The notes: generated by a model not told the origin, from the sequence alone. Positions 25,169-33,863 are shown, numbered from the stretch's first letter. The stretch: DNA of 64,000 nt from Vibrio porteresiae DSM 19223 (GCF_024347055.1 NZ_AP024895.1:2480001-2544000); one strand, 5' to 3'. A program made the numbers and translations.

Positions 25169-25864
25169 TTACACTAGCGTTGCGTTAATATCAAGCAACA
25201 CTTGGGCAGGGTTTGCTGCTTGAGTAATTGGGCGACCAATCACAAGGTAATCTGACCCTTCTTGTACTGCATCATATGGGGTCATAATACGGCGTTGATC
25301 ACCAGCTGCAGAGCCTGCTGGGCGAATACCAGGGGTAACAAGCTTAAACTCTTTACCAAGCTGACTTTTCAGCAATGATGCTTCCTGGGCAGAACACACC
25401 ACACCATCGAGGCCTGCGTTTTTAGTTAATGTCGCCAGTGTAATCACCTGCTCTTGTGGCAAACGGTCGATACCAATACCTTGCAGATCAGACTGTTCCA
25501 TACTCGTTAGTACGGTTACACCAATAAGCAGAGGGCGATCTTTACCATACGGCTCTAAAATTTCACGTGACGCCGCCATCATGCGCTCACCGCCACTAGC
25601 ATGCACGTTCACCATCCACACACCCAATTCAGCCGCAGCACGAACTGCTTTCGAACAAGTATTGGGAATATCATGAAACTTCAAATCTAGGAATACTTGA
25701 AATCCACGACGATGTAGCTCTTTAACAAAATCTGGACCGAATAAGGTGAACATCTCTTTGCCCACTTTAAGACGACAGGTCGCTGGATCGATTTTATCAA
25801 CAAAGGCAAAAGCATCTGCTTGATTATCATAATCTAAAGCTACAATTACTTTTGGATCGTTCAT
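25169..25864 (-). CDS. pyrF: Orotidine 5'-phosphate decarboxylase
   Basis: A 231-residue TIM-barrel enzyme that decarboxylates OMP to UMP, the last step of pyrimidine synthesis. Catalytic D-x-K-x-x-D appears as FLDLKFHDIPNT. VIVALDYDN at the start and RPAGSAAGDQRRIMTP near the end are family motifs. The frame extends to 25909, but ATG 25864 (MNDPKVIVALDYD) has AGGAG 7 nt upstream and fits the family. In many gammaproteobacteria pyrF follows lapB directly; here an IS200-like element separates them. Confidence 0.95.
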   Translation of the reverse strand: MNDPKVIVALDYDNQADAFAFVDKIDPATCRLKVGKEMFTLFGPDFVKELHRRGFQVFLDLKFHDIPNTCSKAVRAAAELGVWMVNVHASGGERMMAASREILEPYGKDRPLLIGVTVLTSMEQSDLQGIGIDRLPQEQVITLATLTKNAGLDGVVCSAQEASLLKSQLGKEFKLVTPGIRPAGSAAGDQRRIMTPYDAVQEGSDYLVIGRPITQAANPAQVLLDINATLV

Positions 25865-25900
25865 TTGTACTCCTAACTTATTTACACTAAAAAAAATATC

Positions 25901-25919
25901 CTCCGGCATAGCCGGAGGT
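25901..25919. repeat. IS200-type end hairpin (tnpA 3' side)
   Basis: CCTCCGGC / GCCGGAGG around ATA, flanked by A- and T-runs. Typical imperfect-palindrome end structure recognised by Y1 transposases; it may also terminate transcription near pyrF. Confidence 0.65.
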
Positions 25920-25995
25920 TTTTCATATGCGCCTATAAGGCTCTCCTACCAGCAGCGCCCTAGCAGGCGCATCGTGATCTGACATTTGCATATGA

Positions 25996-26465
25996 CTATT
26001 TCTTGCGACCCGTAAACGGGTTACCTGAATATGGGATCGACAGTTGCTCTCCCATTTTATCTTGATCTAATTGATGCTTGATGTAACTTTGGATCTGGCT
26101 TGTATTTTTGCCGACTGTATCAACGTAATAACCCCGGCACCAAAATTCTCGATTTCGGTATTTGAACTTCAAATCCCCAAATCGCTCATAGAGCATCAAA
26201 CTACTTTTACCTTTTAAATATCCCATAAAACCTGAAACACTCAACTTCGGTGGGATTTCTAAAAGCATATGAACATGATCTTTACAGCATTCAGCCTCGA
26301 GTATATTCACGTCTTTCCATTCACATAGCTTTCGCAAGATTTCTCCAACTGCTCGACGTTTTTCACCGTAGAACACCTGCCTTCTATATTTGGGTGCGAT
26401 TACACGAATACTATATGATATTTACAGTTCCATCTTGTGTGAGCTAAGCTCTTCTCGTCCCCCAT
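25996..26465 (-). pseudogene. tnpA: IS200-family transposase TnpA, frameshifted
   Basis: The Y1 HUH transposase is present in two frames. From ATG 26465 the N-terminus reads MGDEKSLAHTRWNCKYHIVF and then meets a TAA at 26400-26402. The family sequence resumes in another frame at 26397 as APKYRRQVFYGEKRR and runs to the stop at 25996. Relative to the family, 8 extra bases (GTGTAATC on the minus strand, 26398-26405) break the gene. The C-terminal part keeps the HUH motif (DHVHMLLE) and the catalytic Tyr region (GYYVDTVGKN). A downstream GTG (26376) would give a protein lacking the N-terminal strand, probably inactive. Element likely immobile unless helped in trans. Confidence 0.85.
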
Positions 26466-26473
26466 ATTGGGAC

Positions 26474-26542
26474 CCCCTTTCAATTTCTGATTAACTCTTG
26501 TAGTTGCCAGACCACAAGGTATTTCTAACAAATTGAAAGGGG
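26474..26542 (-). promoter_or_regulatory. tnpA leader stem-loop that hides the ribosome-binding site
   Basis: CCCCTTTCAATTT (26474-26486) and AAATTGAAAGGGG (26530-26542) form a perfect 13-bp stem around 43 nt. On the tnpA transcript the pairing covers the purine-rich GAAAGGGG that would be the Shine-Dalgarno, about 9 nt before ATG 26465. A leader stem that blocks ribosome access is known for IS200 tnpA. Confidence 0.65.
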
Positions 26543-26579
26543 TTTTATAACTGACTTATAGCTATAAGCTCAACGGAAC

Positions 26580-26598
26580 CCCCCAGCCAAGCTGGGGG
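26580..26598. repeat. IS200-type end hairpin (tnpA 5' side)
   Basis: CCCCCAGC / GCTGGGGG around CAA, followed by TTTTC; the subterminal structure on the lapB side of the element. Confidence 0.65.
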
Positions 26599-26610
26599 TT
26601 TTCTCTGTAC

Positions 26611-26636
26611 AAAAAAATGCAGCCCATAGGCTGCAT
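26611..26636 (-). terminator. Terminator after lapB
   Basis: On the minus strand TGCAGCC-TATG-GGCTGCA is followed by TTTTTTT. It starts 17 bp past the lapB stop; the IS200-like element begins immediately beyond it. Confidence 0.85.
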
Positions 26637-26652
26637 AATAATTTCAATACCA

Positions 26653-27822
26653 TTATTCCCCATCCAATCCACGGATAGGTTTGATGCATCCCCAGCTCTT
26701 ACATGAAGGGCAATGCCAATAAAGTGAATGTGTTGAAAAACCGCATTGACGGCAACGGTAATGCGGCTTCGCTTTAAGTTGTTCACCAACCAATTTTTGC
26801 AGCGTTAACAAACTCTCTTTGGCACGACCCTCTTCTGCCTCAGCAATGTGGTAATCAATCAGACGGTAGAACCCCTTCATCGTCGGGTTCTTAACTAACT
26901 GACGAGTCAACAGATCCTGAGCAGAAGCTGTGCTTTCATGCTTCGCAACCAAATGCGCTAACATCAGTTCCGCTGATACACCCGCATTATGAGCAATACA
27001 TTCACGCAAGAAGCGAACTAACTCATGTTCTTGGCCTAAGTGATAATAACAGTCAGCCATAATCGGCAACACTTCCCCAATAAAATCGATATCTTGGGTT
27101 ACCACTTGACGCAAATATTCCACGGTGTGCGAGTAATCTTCGTGCTCTAGATACAATTTACCTAAAGAGATACTGGCGCGCACGCACATAGGATCGATTT
27201 GTAACGCTTTCTTAAAGAGTTGAATCGCTTTGTCATGATGCCCTTCCCCTTTCTCTTGCATGGCAAGTTCACACCAGAAATGCGCGATATTGGTTTTGTT
27301 TTTATCTCGCCCCATCTTAACTAAGGCTTGAGCGCACTCAATGGCTTTATGCCATTCACGAGTCTGCTGATAAATCGCTGTGAGCTGCTGCAGAGCCGAT
27401 TCACGATGCTCTGGTTCATCAACCAATTGTTCAAAAATGCGTTCTGCACGGTCCAAAAAGCCCGAAACCATATAGTCCTTAGCCAATTGTTGTAGCGCTA
27501 AGTTCTTTTGGTCAATCGTAAGACCGGTACGTGAAATCAAATTTTGGTGAATGCGAATGGCACGGTCAACTTCACCGCGGGACCGAAAAAGATTGCCTAA
27601 TGCAAGATGGGTATCGATGGTATCGTTATCGACTTGCAAAAGTTCAATGAAGTGATCAACCGCCTTGTCCGATTGATCAGACAATAGCAAGTTCAACCCC
27701 GTCACATACTGACGAGAGATTTGGTGAGATTGTTTCTGTTTATCTTGCTGAGCACTGCGGTGCCCCATATACCAACCATATGCAGCAGCGATTGGTAATA
27801 ACAAGAACAGTATTTCTAACAT
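26653..27822 (-). CDS. lapB: Lipopolysaccharide assembly protein LapB (YciM)
   Basis: A 389-residue inner-membrane TPR protein that works with YejM and FtsH to set LpxC levels and so LPS amount. It has an N-terminal membrane anchor (MLEILFLLLPIAAAYGWYMG), a long TPR array (about residues 35-330) and a C-terminal rubredoxin-like zinc knuckle CRQC...CPSC. E. coli LapB has 389 residues too. It follows lapA by 25 bp in the same transcript. Downstream pyrF has been separated by an IS element. Confidence 0.96.
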   Translation of the reverse strand: MLEILFLLLPIAAAYGWYMGHRSAQQDKQKQSHQISRQYVTGLNLLLSDQSDKAVDHFIELLQVDNDTIDTHLALGNLFRSRGEVDRAIRIHQNLISRTGLTIDQKNLALQQLAKDYMVSGFLDRAERIFEQLVDEPEHRESALQQLTAIYQQTREWHKAIECAQALVKMGRDKNKTNIAHFWCELAMQEKGEGHHDKAIQLFKKALQIDPMCVRASISLGKLYLEHEDYSHTVEYLRQVVTQDIDFIGEVLPIMADCYYHLGQEHELVRFLRECIAHNAGVSAELMLAHLVAKHESTASAQDLLTRQLVKNPTMKGFYRLIDYHIAEAEEGRAKESLLTLQKLVGEQLKAKPHYRCRQCGFSTHSLYWHCPSCKSWGCIKPIRGLDGE

Positions 27823-27847
27823 TAAAAAACAGCCTTATCCTATCAAA

Positions 27848-28123
27848 TCAGTTCTGATCTGCAGAGACATCGTTCTTGGCAGTCTGCTTTTTTAATTGTT
27901 TATTCAGTTTACGAATTTTAAATTTTGATTTGAGATGCACACCCACAAAGAGTATCCACGCCAATACAAACCCAACAACAAAAACGCTTCCAAGTAATGT
28001 CGAAAGATGGAACTGTCCCTGAGCCAACAAATAGTTAAAAGTGACTACTTCTTGGTTTTGAGCTCCCAACGCTAACGCGATCAGAAACAGAGCCAGAATG
28101 AGTACAATTTTTATAATTTTCAT
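27848..28123 (-). CDS. lapA: Lipopolysaccharide assembly protein LapA
   Basis: A 91-residue inner-membrane protein of the LapA (DUF1049) family, with two membrane segments (about residues 4-20 and 42-64) and a basic cytoplasmic tail (KFKIRKLNKQLKKQ). It is encoded directly before lapB, as in E. coli. ATG 28123 with GGTG 6-7 nt upstream is preferred; a GTG at 28132 would add three residues. ihfB lies upstream after a terminator. Confidence 0.88.
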   Translation of the reverse strand: MKIIKIVLILALFLIALALGAQNQEVVTFNYLLAQGQFHLSTLLGSVFVVGFVLAWILFVGVHLKSKFKIRKLNKQLKKQTAKNDVSADQN

Positions 28124-28203
28124 ACGCGTCACCTATTCAGGAATGAGCCCCCATGATTATGCAGGAAAATCGCGCCACAAACCACGTCTAATCGGCATTC
28201 ATG

Positions 28204-28245
28204 CTATAAAAAAGCGGCACGCTTGTAATAGCATGCCGCTTTTAA
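28204..28245 (-). terminator. Terminator after ihfB
   Basis: On the minus strand AAAAGCGGCATGC, 8-nt loop, GCGTGCCGC then TTTTTTATAG (one G-U pair). Separates ihfB from lapA. Confidence 0.8.
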
Positions 28246-28261
28246 GAAATGCGTTTAGTAA

Positions 28262-28546
28262 TCAGAGACTTTCGTTTACACGTTCGCGCAATTCTTTGCC
28301 AGGTTTAAAGTGTGGAACGTACTTCCCTTCCAACTCCACTTTGTCACCAGTTTTAGGATTGCGGCCAACACGAGGCTCACGAAAATGTAAAGAGAAACTA
28401 CCGAAACCACGAATTTCGATGCGCTCTCCATCTTCCAACGTAGATGCCATATGTTCAAGAATGTCTTTCACCGCATCTTCGATCTCTTTTGCAGACAAGT
28501 GAGTTTGTTCAGCGCAGAGTCTTTCGATCAATTCAGACTTAGTCAT
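28262..28546 (-). CDS. ihfB: Integration host factor subunit beta
   Basis: A 94-residue DNA-bending protein of the HU/IHF family; pairs with IhfA. The start MTKSELIERLCAEQTHLSAK and the beta-arm motif GRNPKTGDKVELEGKYVPHF are diagnostic for the beta subunit. The frame extends 19 codons upstream, but ATG 28546 has GAGGG 6 nt before it and matches the family length. Follows rpsA, as in E. coli. Confidence 0.96.
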   Translation of the reverse strand: MTKSELIERLCAEQTHLSAKEIEDAVKDILEHMASTLEDGERIEIRGFGSFSLHFREPRVGRNPKTGDKVELEGKYVPHFKPGKELRERVNESL

Positions 28547-28740
28547 AGTTTCCCTCTTTGAGTTGTTCACACTCATTATAGTAAGTAATGCCAATTCCAA
28601 CAAACACTTGAGAGCTATTGGTTAAAAACTTCACGCTTTGATATTGGAATTTTGATCCAGTTTACACAACTTTGCTAAACACGTGTGTAAAAAATGCGCA
28701 AAAGTGATGTAAGAACAGGAATTACTTCTAAATTATAGAC

Positions 28741-28772
28741 AAAAAAAAGGAGCCAGGATGGCTCCTTTTTCA
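28741..28772 (-). terminator. Terminator after rpsA
   Basis: GGAGCC, 5-nt loop, GGCTCC with an A-run on the left (giving a U-tract on the minus strand) and T-run on the right. Confidence 0.88.
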
Positions 28773-28782
28773 TCAAGGTCGA

Positions 28783-30453
28783 TTATTCGCCTTTAGCAGC
28801 TTTGAAAGCGTCAGCCATAGCGTTACCGAACGCAGCATCTTCTTGCTTGTTCAGAGTAGCCATAACTTCTTGCTCTTCAGCTTCGTCTTTCGCTTTGATA
28901 GACAGGTTGATTACGCGGTTTTTACGGTCAACGCCAGTAAATTTCGCTTCAACTTTGTCGCCAACGTTAAGAACTAGAGTTGCATCTTCAACGCGGTCAC
29001 GTGAAGCTTCAGAAGCGCGGATGTAACCTTCAACGCCATCTTCAAGTTCGATAGTTGCGCCTTTAGCGTCTACTGCAGTAACAGTACCGTTAACTAGAGC
29101 ACCTTTCTTGTTGTCAGCAACGTAAGCGTTAAATGGGTCGTTTTCCATTTGTTTAACGCCTAGAGAAATGCGTTCACGCTCTGCGTCTACTGCTAGAACT
29201 ACTGCAGAGATTTCGTCGCCTTTCTTGTATTCACGTACTGCTTCTTCTCCAGGAACGTTCCAAGAGATGTCAGATAGGTGAACTAGACCGTCGATGCCGC
29301 CTTCAAGACCGATGAAGATACCGAAGTCAGTGATAGACTTGATCTTACCAGTAACTTTGTCGCCCTTAGCTTGCATTTCTGCAAATGATTGCCATGGGTT
29401 AGCTTTACACTGTTTTAGACCTAGAGAGATACGACGACGTTCTTCGTCGATATCAAGAACCATAACCTCAACTTCGTCGCCAACATTAACAACTTTAGAA
29501 GGGTGGATGTTCTTGTTAGTCCAATCCATTTCTGAAACGTGAACTAGACCTTCAACGCCTTCTTCGATTTCAACGAAGCAGCCGTAGTCAGTTAGGTTAG
29601 TTACGCGACCAGTCAGTTTGTGACCTTCTGGGTAACGAGCTGCGATTGCAACCCATGGATCTTCGCCAAGCTGTTTCAGACCTAGTGATACGCGAGTACG
29701 TTCACGGTCGAATTTAAGAACTTTAACAGTGATTTCATCACCAACGTTAACGATCTCAGATGGGTGCTTAACGCGTTTCCAAGCCATGTCAGTGATGTGT
29801 AGAAGACCGTCAACACCGCCAAGGTCAACGAACGCGCCGTAGTCAGTAAGGTTCTTAACGATACCTTTAACTTCAGTACCTTCTTGTAGAGTTTCAAGAA
29901 GTTCGTCACGCTCAACGCTGTTTTCTGATTCGATAACAGCACGACGAGAAACAACAACGTTGTTACGTTTCTGGTCAAGCTTGATAACTTTGAACTCTAG
30001 CTCTTTGTTTTCTAGGTGAGCTGTGTCACGGATAGGACGTACGTCTACTAGAGAACCTGGTAGGAACGCACGGATACCGTTAAGTTCAACAGTGAAACCG
30101 CCTTTAACTTTACCGTTGATGATACCAACAACAGTTTCAGCTTCTTCGTATGCTTTTTCAAGAACGATCCAAGCTTCGTGACGTTTTGCTTTCTCACGAG
30201 AAAGTTGAGTTTCACCGAAACCGTCTTCTACAGCGTCTAGAGCAACATCTACTTCAGAACCTACTTGAACTTCTAGTTCGCCAGCAGCGTTTTTGAACTG
30301 TTCAGCTGGGATAGCAGATTCAGACTTAAGACCTGCGTCAACAAGAACGTAGCCGTTTTCGATAGCTACTACAGTACCTTTAACGATAGTACCTTGTTGG
30401 AATTCAGTCTCGTTTAGAAACTCTTCAAAGAGTTGAGCAAAAGATTCAGTCAT
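28783..30453 (-). CDS. rpsA: 30S ribosomal protein S1
   Basis: A 556-residue protein with six S1 RNA-binding repeats, recognisable from recurring GxVxxxTDYGAFVDLG-type strands such as LTDYGAFVDLGGVDGLLH and ITDFGIFIGLEGGIDGLVH. S1 helps the 30S subunit bind mRNA. Length matches E. coli (557). It follows cmk after a 110-bp gap, the conserved cmk-rpsA-ihfB order. Codon choice is strongly biased (for example GAAGTT, GGT, CTG-rich), as expected for a highly expressed gene. Confidence 0.98.
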   Translation of the reverse strand: MTESFAQLFEEFLNETEFQQGTIVKGTVVAIENGYVLVDAGLKSESAIPAEQFKNAAGELEVQVGSEVDVALDAVEDGFGETQLSREKAKRHEAWIVLEKAYEEAETVVGIINGKVKGGFTVELNGIRAFLPGSLVDVRPIRDTAHLENKELEFKVIKLDQKRNNVVVSRRAVIESENSVERDELLETLQEGTEVKGIVKNLTDYGAFVDLGGVDGLLHITDMAWKRVKHPSEIVNVGDEITVKVLKFDRERTRVSLGLKQLGEDPWVAIAARYPEGHKLTGRVTNLTDYGCFVEIEEGVEGLVHVSEMDWTNKNIHPSKVVNVGDEVEVMVLDIDEERRRISLGLKQCKANPWQSFAEMQAKGDKVTGKIKSITDFGIFIGLEGGIDGLVHLSDISWNVPGEEAVREYKKGDEISAVVLAVDAERERISLGVKQMENDPFNAYVADNKKGALVNGTVTAVDAKGATIELEDGVEGYIRASEASRDRVEDATLVLNVGDKVEAKFTGVDRKNRVINLSIKAKDEAEEQEVMATLNKQEDAAFGNAMADAFKAAKGE

Positions 30454-30563
30454 TTAAATAATCTTCAATTTAAGTAAACGTCCACGGGTATCCTACCTCA
30501 TGGGGTTATTAACTTCGCTAGTCATCATCCTTGCGACCAACGCTCTTTACTTCCCCGATGCAA

Positions 30564-31247
30564 TTAGGCTCGTGGAAGCTTAGATTCAATGTAATTCAGT
30601 GCTTGAACCACCACTTCGTCAATCGACATTTCTGTGGAGTCAAGTACTAGCGCATCCTCTGCGGGGCGTAATGGAGCCACCGGGCGATTACGATCACGAT
30701 CGTCACGCTCTTGGATTTCGCTTAAAAGGGCGTCAAATTTAACATCTAAGCCCTTAAGTTGCAACTGCTTAAAGCGTCTGCGCGCACGTTCTTCTGCACT
30801 TGCATCAAGAAATATTTTGACTTCCGCAGCAGGGAAAACCACTGTTCCCATGTCACGGCCATCAGCGACTAAACCAGCACCATCAGCAAAGGCACGTTGG
30901 CGGCGAAGTAGTGCTTCACGAACACGTGGCAATGCGGCGACTTTTGACGCTGCCATACCGGTTTCTTCTTTGCGTAGTTCACCAGAAACGTCTTCACCTT
31001 CTAAGATCACACGCACAAGATCGCCTTCTGCGATAAATTGCACATCCAGGTGAGTCGCTAATGGAACCAACGCCTCTTCTGATTCAGTATCCACACCGTG
31101 GTGAATTGCGGCCAAAGCCAACACGCGATAAATAGCGCCAGAATCGAGCAGATGGAAACCAAGTTTTTTTGCCAATAACATACAGAGCGTACCTTTACCC
31201 GCTCCGCTTGGTCCATCGACGGTCACTACCGGTGTTTGAGAGGACAT
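30564..31247 (-). CDS. cmk: Cytidylate kinase
   Basis: A 227-residue kinase that phosphorylates CMP and dCMP. P-loop GPSGAGKGT is at residues 12-20; the characteristic DGRDMGTVVFP and RDDRDRNRPVAPLRPAEDA motifs follow. GGAG lies 6-7 nt before the ATG. Lies just before rpsA in the conserved order. Confidence 0.97.
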   Translation of the reverse strand: MSSQTPVVTVDGPSGAGKGTLCMLLAKKLGFHLLDSGAIYRVLALAAIHHGVDTESEEALVPLATHLDVQFIAEGDLVRVILEGEDVSGELRKEETGMAASKVAALPRVREALLRRQRAFADGAGLVADGRDMGTVVFPAAEVKIFLDASAEERARRRFKQLQLKGLDVKFDALLSEIQERDDRDRNRPVAPLRPAEDALVLDSTEMSIDEVVVQALNYIESKLPRA

Positions 31248-31369
31248 GTTTTACTCCACTTAGTGTTAATTACGCAGCCTCAACTGACAGCGTTTTACCG
31301 GCCCGAAATTATAATAACAATCGCGTCTATGTGCCAGTTTTGAATCATCGCAGTGATAGATTTTGTCAG

Positions 31370-31406
31370 ATAAAAAAAGCCCAATCACAATAGATTGGGC
31401 TTTCTG
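31370..31406 (-). terminator. Terminator after comEA
   Basis: AAAGCCCAATC, 6-nt loop, GATTGGGCTTT; A-run on the left gives the U-tract for the minus-strand comEA transcript. Confidence 0.85.
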
Positions 31407-31423
31407 TGTCAAACCGCTCAACA

Positions 31424-31717
31424 TTACAGCAAAATGCGTTGCTCGTTTTTCTTGATGATCGATTTACCGATACCTTTCACTTTGGCGAGGTCATCCTTGG
31501 TTTTAAATGGACCGTTTGCTTCACGATATTGCACTATCGCTTTGGCTTTCGACAAACCTACACCTTTGAGTAACGTCGATAGCTCCTCTGCAGAGGCTTT
31601 ATTCACGTTGACCGTGATCTGAACTTGTTCGCTTTTTTGTGTGCTATTGGTCGCGGCTTGAACACTCGGAATACCTAATAGCAACAAAGTACTGAGCAGT
31701 AAGTGTTTGTGGTTCAT
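31424..31717 (-). CDS. comEA: ComEA-like helix-hairpin-helix DNA-uptake protein
   Basis: A 97-residue periplasmic DNA-binding protein. The signal peptide is about residues 1-21 (ending SVQA) and is followed by two helix-hairpin-helix motifs: LKGVGLSKAKAIV and LAKVKGIGKSIIKK. In V. cholerae the homologue acts as a periplasmic ratchet pulling DNA in during natural transformation and is induced with TfoX and HapR; that is family knowledge. No CRP-S-type site was found in the short upstream gap. Single gene between ppiD and cmk. Confidence 0.88.
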   Translation of the reverse strand: MNHKHLLLSTLLLLGIPSVQAATNSTQKSEQVQITVNVNKASAEELSTLLKGVGLSKAKAIVQYREANGPFKTKDDLAKVKGIGKSIIKKNEQRILL

Positions 31718-31802
31718 TGTTTGTTTTCCCTATTGTGTCTTAATGGACGAATGCATCCTACAAACAAGATGGAAACTTACCGACTTAGCCTGCTAGAAAA
31801 TA

Positions 31803-31828
31803 CGACGGGCTCCATTAGGAGCCCGTCT
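31803..31828 (-). terminator. Terminator after ppiD
   Basis: GACGGGCTCC (31804-31813), loop ATTA, GGAGCCCGTC (31818-31827). On the minus strand it is followed by GTATTTTC; on the plus strand by TTTCA. Confidence 0.75.
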
Positions 31829-31860
31829 TTCATCACATCAACAACATAATATGCTGGGAA

Positions 31861-33711
31861 TTACTTCACATAATATTTGATGTCAGTGTTAGCACGTAGA
31901 ATGGCTAGAATACCTGCCATATCTTGCTGTACCGAAATTTGGGTCAATTGCTGACCAATTTGTTTTTGGTACTTGCTGTCTGCATGCGTAGTGACTTTTT
32001 CCAGCTTAACTACAACAATGTTGTGTTCTGCATCGGTAGCACGAGTGTATGTCGCTTTACCCTCTTCTGGTTTAGCCATCGCAAATACAGATTCAGCCAA
32101 TGGTGAATTACGGTCGATCGTTTCCACATCACTGAAATTCAACTGATTCGCTTTTAACAGTGCATCATCACCCTTAGTCAAAGCAACAACTAACTGATCC
32201 GCTAATGTAGCCGCAGCTTCATTCGCTTTAACATCCGTTAATTGCTTAACCACTTGCTCTTTCACTTGTGTCAGCGGAAGGACTTGCTCTGGACGAGATT
32301 CTTCAACACGAACCACCACAACATGTTCAGGAGCAATCTCAATTACTTCTGAGTTAAGGCCGTCTTCTTTCACTTCAGGTGTTGCCAGTGCCTTCTGTAC
32401 GTCGTCGCCTTGCAGTAGCTTTGGTGCATCTTGAGCTGAAACGAAATCAGTCGTCACCACTTTGCCGCCAACCGCTTTTGCTGCTTCGTCTAAAGAGTCT
32501 GGTGATTCAAATGCCACTTTTTCCAGCTTACTTTGCAAGTCGTAGAATTTATCCACTGCTTTTTGCGTTTCAAGCTCGGTGCGAATTTGAGCCGCAACGT
32601 CTTTTAGTGGTTTAACTTGACCAGCTTTAACTTCATCTAACTTGATGATGTGGTAACCAAATGCCGATTTCACTACACCTGAAAGCTCACCGACTTTAGT
32701 CAGTGCAAATGCCGCTTTCTCAAACTCAGGGTCCATAGTGTCATGTTCAATCCAACCTAAAGAACCACCATCCGTTGCGCTACCAACATCTTGAGACTCT
32801 TTCTTCGCTAACGTAGCAAAGTCCGCACCCGCTTTAAGTTGGCTTAACACTGACTCCGCTTTCTTCTCATCATCTTTGATCAAGATGTGGCTAACTTTAC
32901 GCTGCTCAGCGGTCGAGTATTTGTCTTGGTGCTCTTTGTAGTACTGTTGAACGTCTTGATCAGTCACTTTAATCTGAGATTGAAGTGCTTGTGCAGAGAG
33001 TTCAACGTAAGAAATTTTTGCTTGCTCTGGACGAGTATAAGCTTCTGGATGTTCTTTGTAGTACTGATTGATTTCGTCATCGCTCAACTTAACTTTTTTC
33101 GCGAAATCGGCTGTTTTTAGCGTAATCGTACGAACATCACGAGTTTGGTTAATCAACGCAGCCTGTTGGTCAACTTCACCTTTTAAGCTGAAAGCACTGC
33201 CCTGCAGAGCTGACATCAGTTGGTTACGAACAAGGTCTTGGCGTAGATACTCAGCAAACGAGTCTGGCGTAAAGCCAACACGACGCAGTGCTGATTGATA
33301 AAGCTCTTGGTCGAATTTACCATCTTTTTGGAAAGCTGGGATTGCAAGCAATTGTTGACGCACTTGGTCATCACTTACACGCAAGCCAAGTTTTTCAGCT
33401 TGTTGTTCTACCAAAAGATTGTTGATCATGCGATCAAGAACGGATTTACGGAAAGAGGCAACGTAAGCAGGGTCACCCAGAAGATTAGAAAAATAATCGC
33501 CTAATTGCGCTTGCATGCGATTACGTTCGTTCTGATATTCCTGTTCAAATTCAGTACGACTGATTTGGCTGTCCCCGACTTTCGCCGCTGCATTGTTGCT
33601 ACCAGTGACTAAGTAGCTACCGATGCCAGCAAAAACGAAGGATAGGATGATGAGTCCAAGAATAACTTTAATCGCGATGCTATTAGCGCCTTCGCGTAGT
33701 CGATCCATCAT
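31861..33711 (-). CDS. ppiD: Periplasmic chaperone / peptidyl-prolyl isomerase PpiD
   Basis: A 616-residue inner-membrane-anchored periplasmic chaperone associated with the Sec translocon. It has one N-terminal membrane segment (VILGLIILSFVFAGIGSYLV), SurA-like chaperone regions and a central parvulin domain (RKVSHILIKDDEKKAE onward to FGYHIIKLDEV). The frame extends 33 codons upstream, but ATG 33711 (MMDRLREGANS) has GGAGAG about 10 nt upstream and matches the family. hupB is next upstream, the conserved lon-hupB-ppiD order. Confidence 0.95.
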   Translation of the reverse strand: MMDRLREGANSIAIKVILGLIILSFVFAGIGSYLVTGSNNAAAKVGDSQISRTEFEQEYQNERNRMQAQLGDYFSNLLGDPAYVASFRKSVLDRMINNLLVEQQAEKLGLRVSDDQVRQQLLAIPAFQKDGKFDQELYQSALRRVGFTPDSFAEYLRQDLVRNQLMSALQGSAFSLKGEVDQQAALINQTRDVRTITLKTADFAKKVKLSDDEINQYYKEHPEAYTRPEQAKISYVELSAQALQSQIKVTDQDVQQYYKEHQDKYSTAEQRKVSHILIKDDEKKAESVLSQLKAGADFATLAKKESQDVGSATDGGSLGWIEHDTMDPEFEKAAFALTKVGELSGVVKSAFGYHIIKLDEVKAGQVKPLKDVAAQIRTELETQKAVDKFYDLQSKLEKVAFESPDSLDEAAKAVGGKVVTTDFVSAQDAPKLLQGDDVQKALATPEVKEDGLNSEVIEIAPEHVVVVRVEESRPEQVLPLTQVKEQVVKQLTDVKANEAAATLADQLVVALTKGDDALLKANQLNFSDVETIDRNSPLAESVFAMAKPEEGKATYTRATDAEHNIVVVKLEKVTTHADSKYQKQIGQQLTQISVQQDMAGILAILRANTDIKYYVK

Positions 33712-33863
33712 AGTGTTACTGCTCTCCGGATTAAGAAGTGAGATACTTCGTTCAAAATTGAATAGCGCGATAATAACAGAAAAAGAAATGCGCATCAGTA
33801 GGATGCGCATATTTTAAAAAGGTTCGATTTATTTGCTAGGAAAGGTAACTAGCATCAGTCGAA

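Larger units (their letters stand above)
25895..26606 (-). mobile_element. IS200/IS605-family insertion sequence remnant
   Basis: About 0.7 kb between pyrF and lapB with IS200-type features. It carries one Y1 transposase frame (tnpA, broken) and no terminal inverted repeats. There is a stem-loop at each side: CCTCCGGC-ATA-GCCGGAGG at 25901-25919 and CCCCCAGC-CAA-GCTGGGGG at 26580-26598. Two more internal structures are present: ATGCGCC/GGCGCAT at 25928-25972 and a 13-bp stem at 26474-26542. tnpA reads on the minus strand, so the left end of the element is on the right here. The exact borders are estimated from the hairpins; no target duplication is expected in this family. Confidence 0.8.

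Noticed and set aside
25996..26376. REP-associated tyrosine transposase (RAYT) instead of an IS
   Set aside because: The gene is small, has IS200-type end hairpins and an IS200-type leader stem, and no REP repeats occur around it.
26400..26412. Programmed frameshift in tnpA
   Set aside because: The break is a net 8-nt insertion with a stop codon inside it and no slippery heptamer; simple inactivation is more likely.
31718..31860. CRP-S competence promoter upstream of comEA
   Set aside because: No TGCGA-N6-TCGCA-like sequence was found; regulation by TfoX cannot be supported from the sequence.
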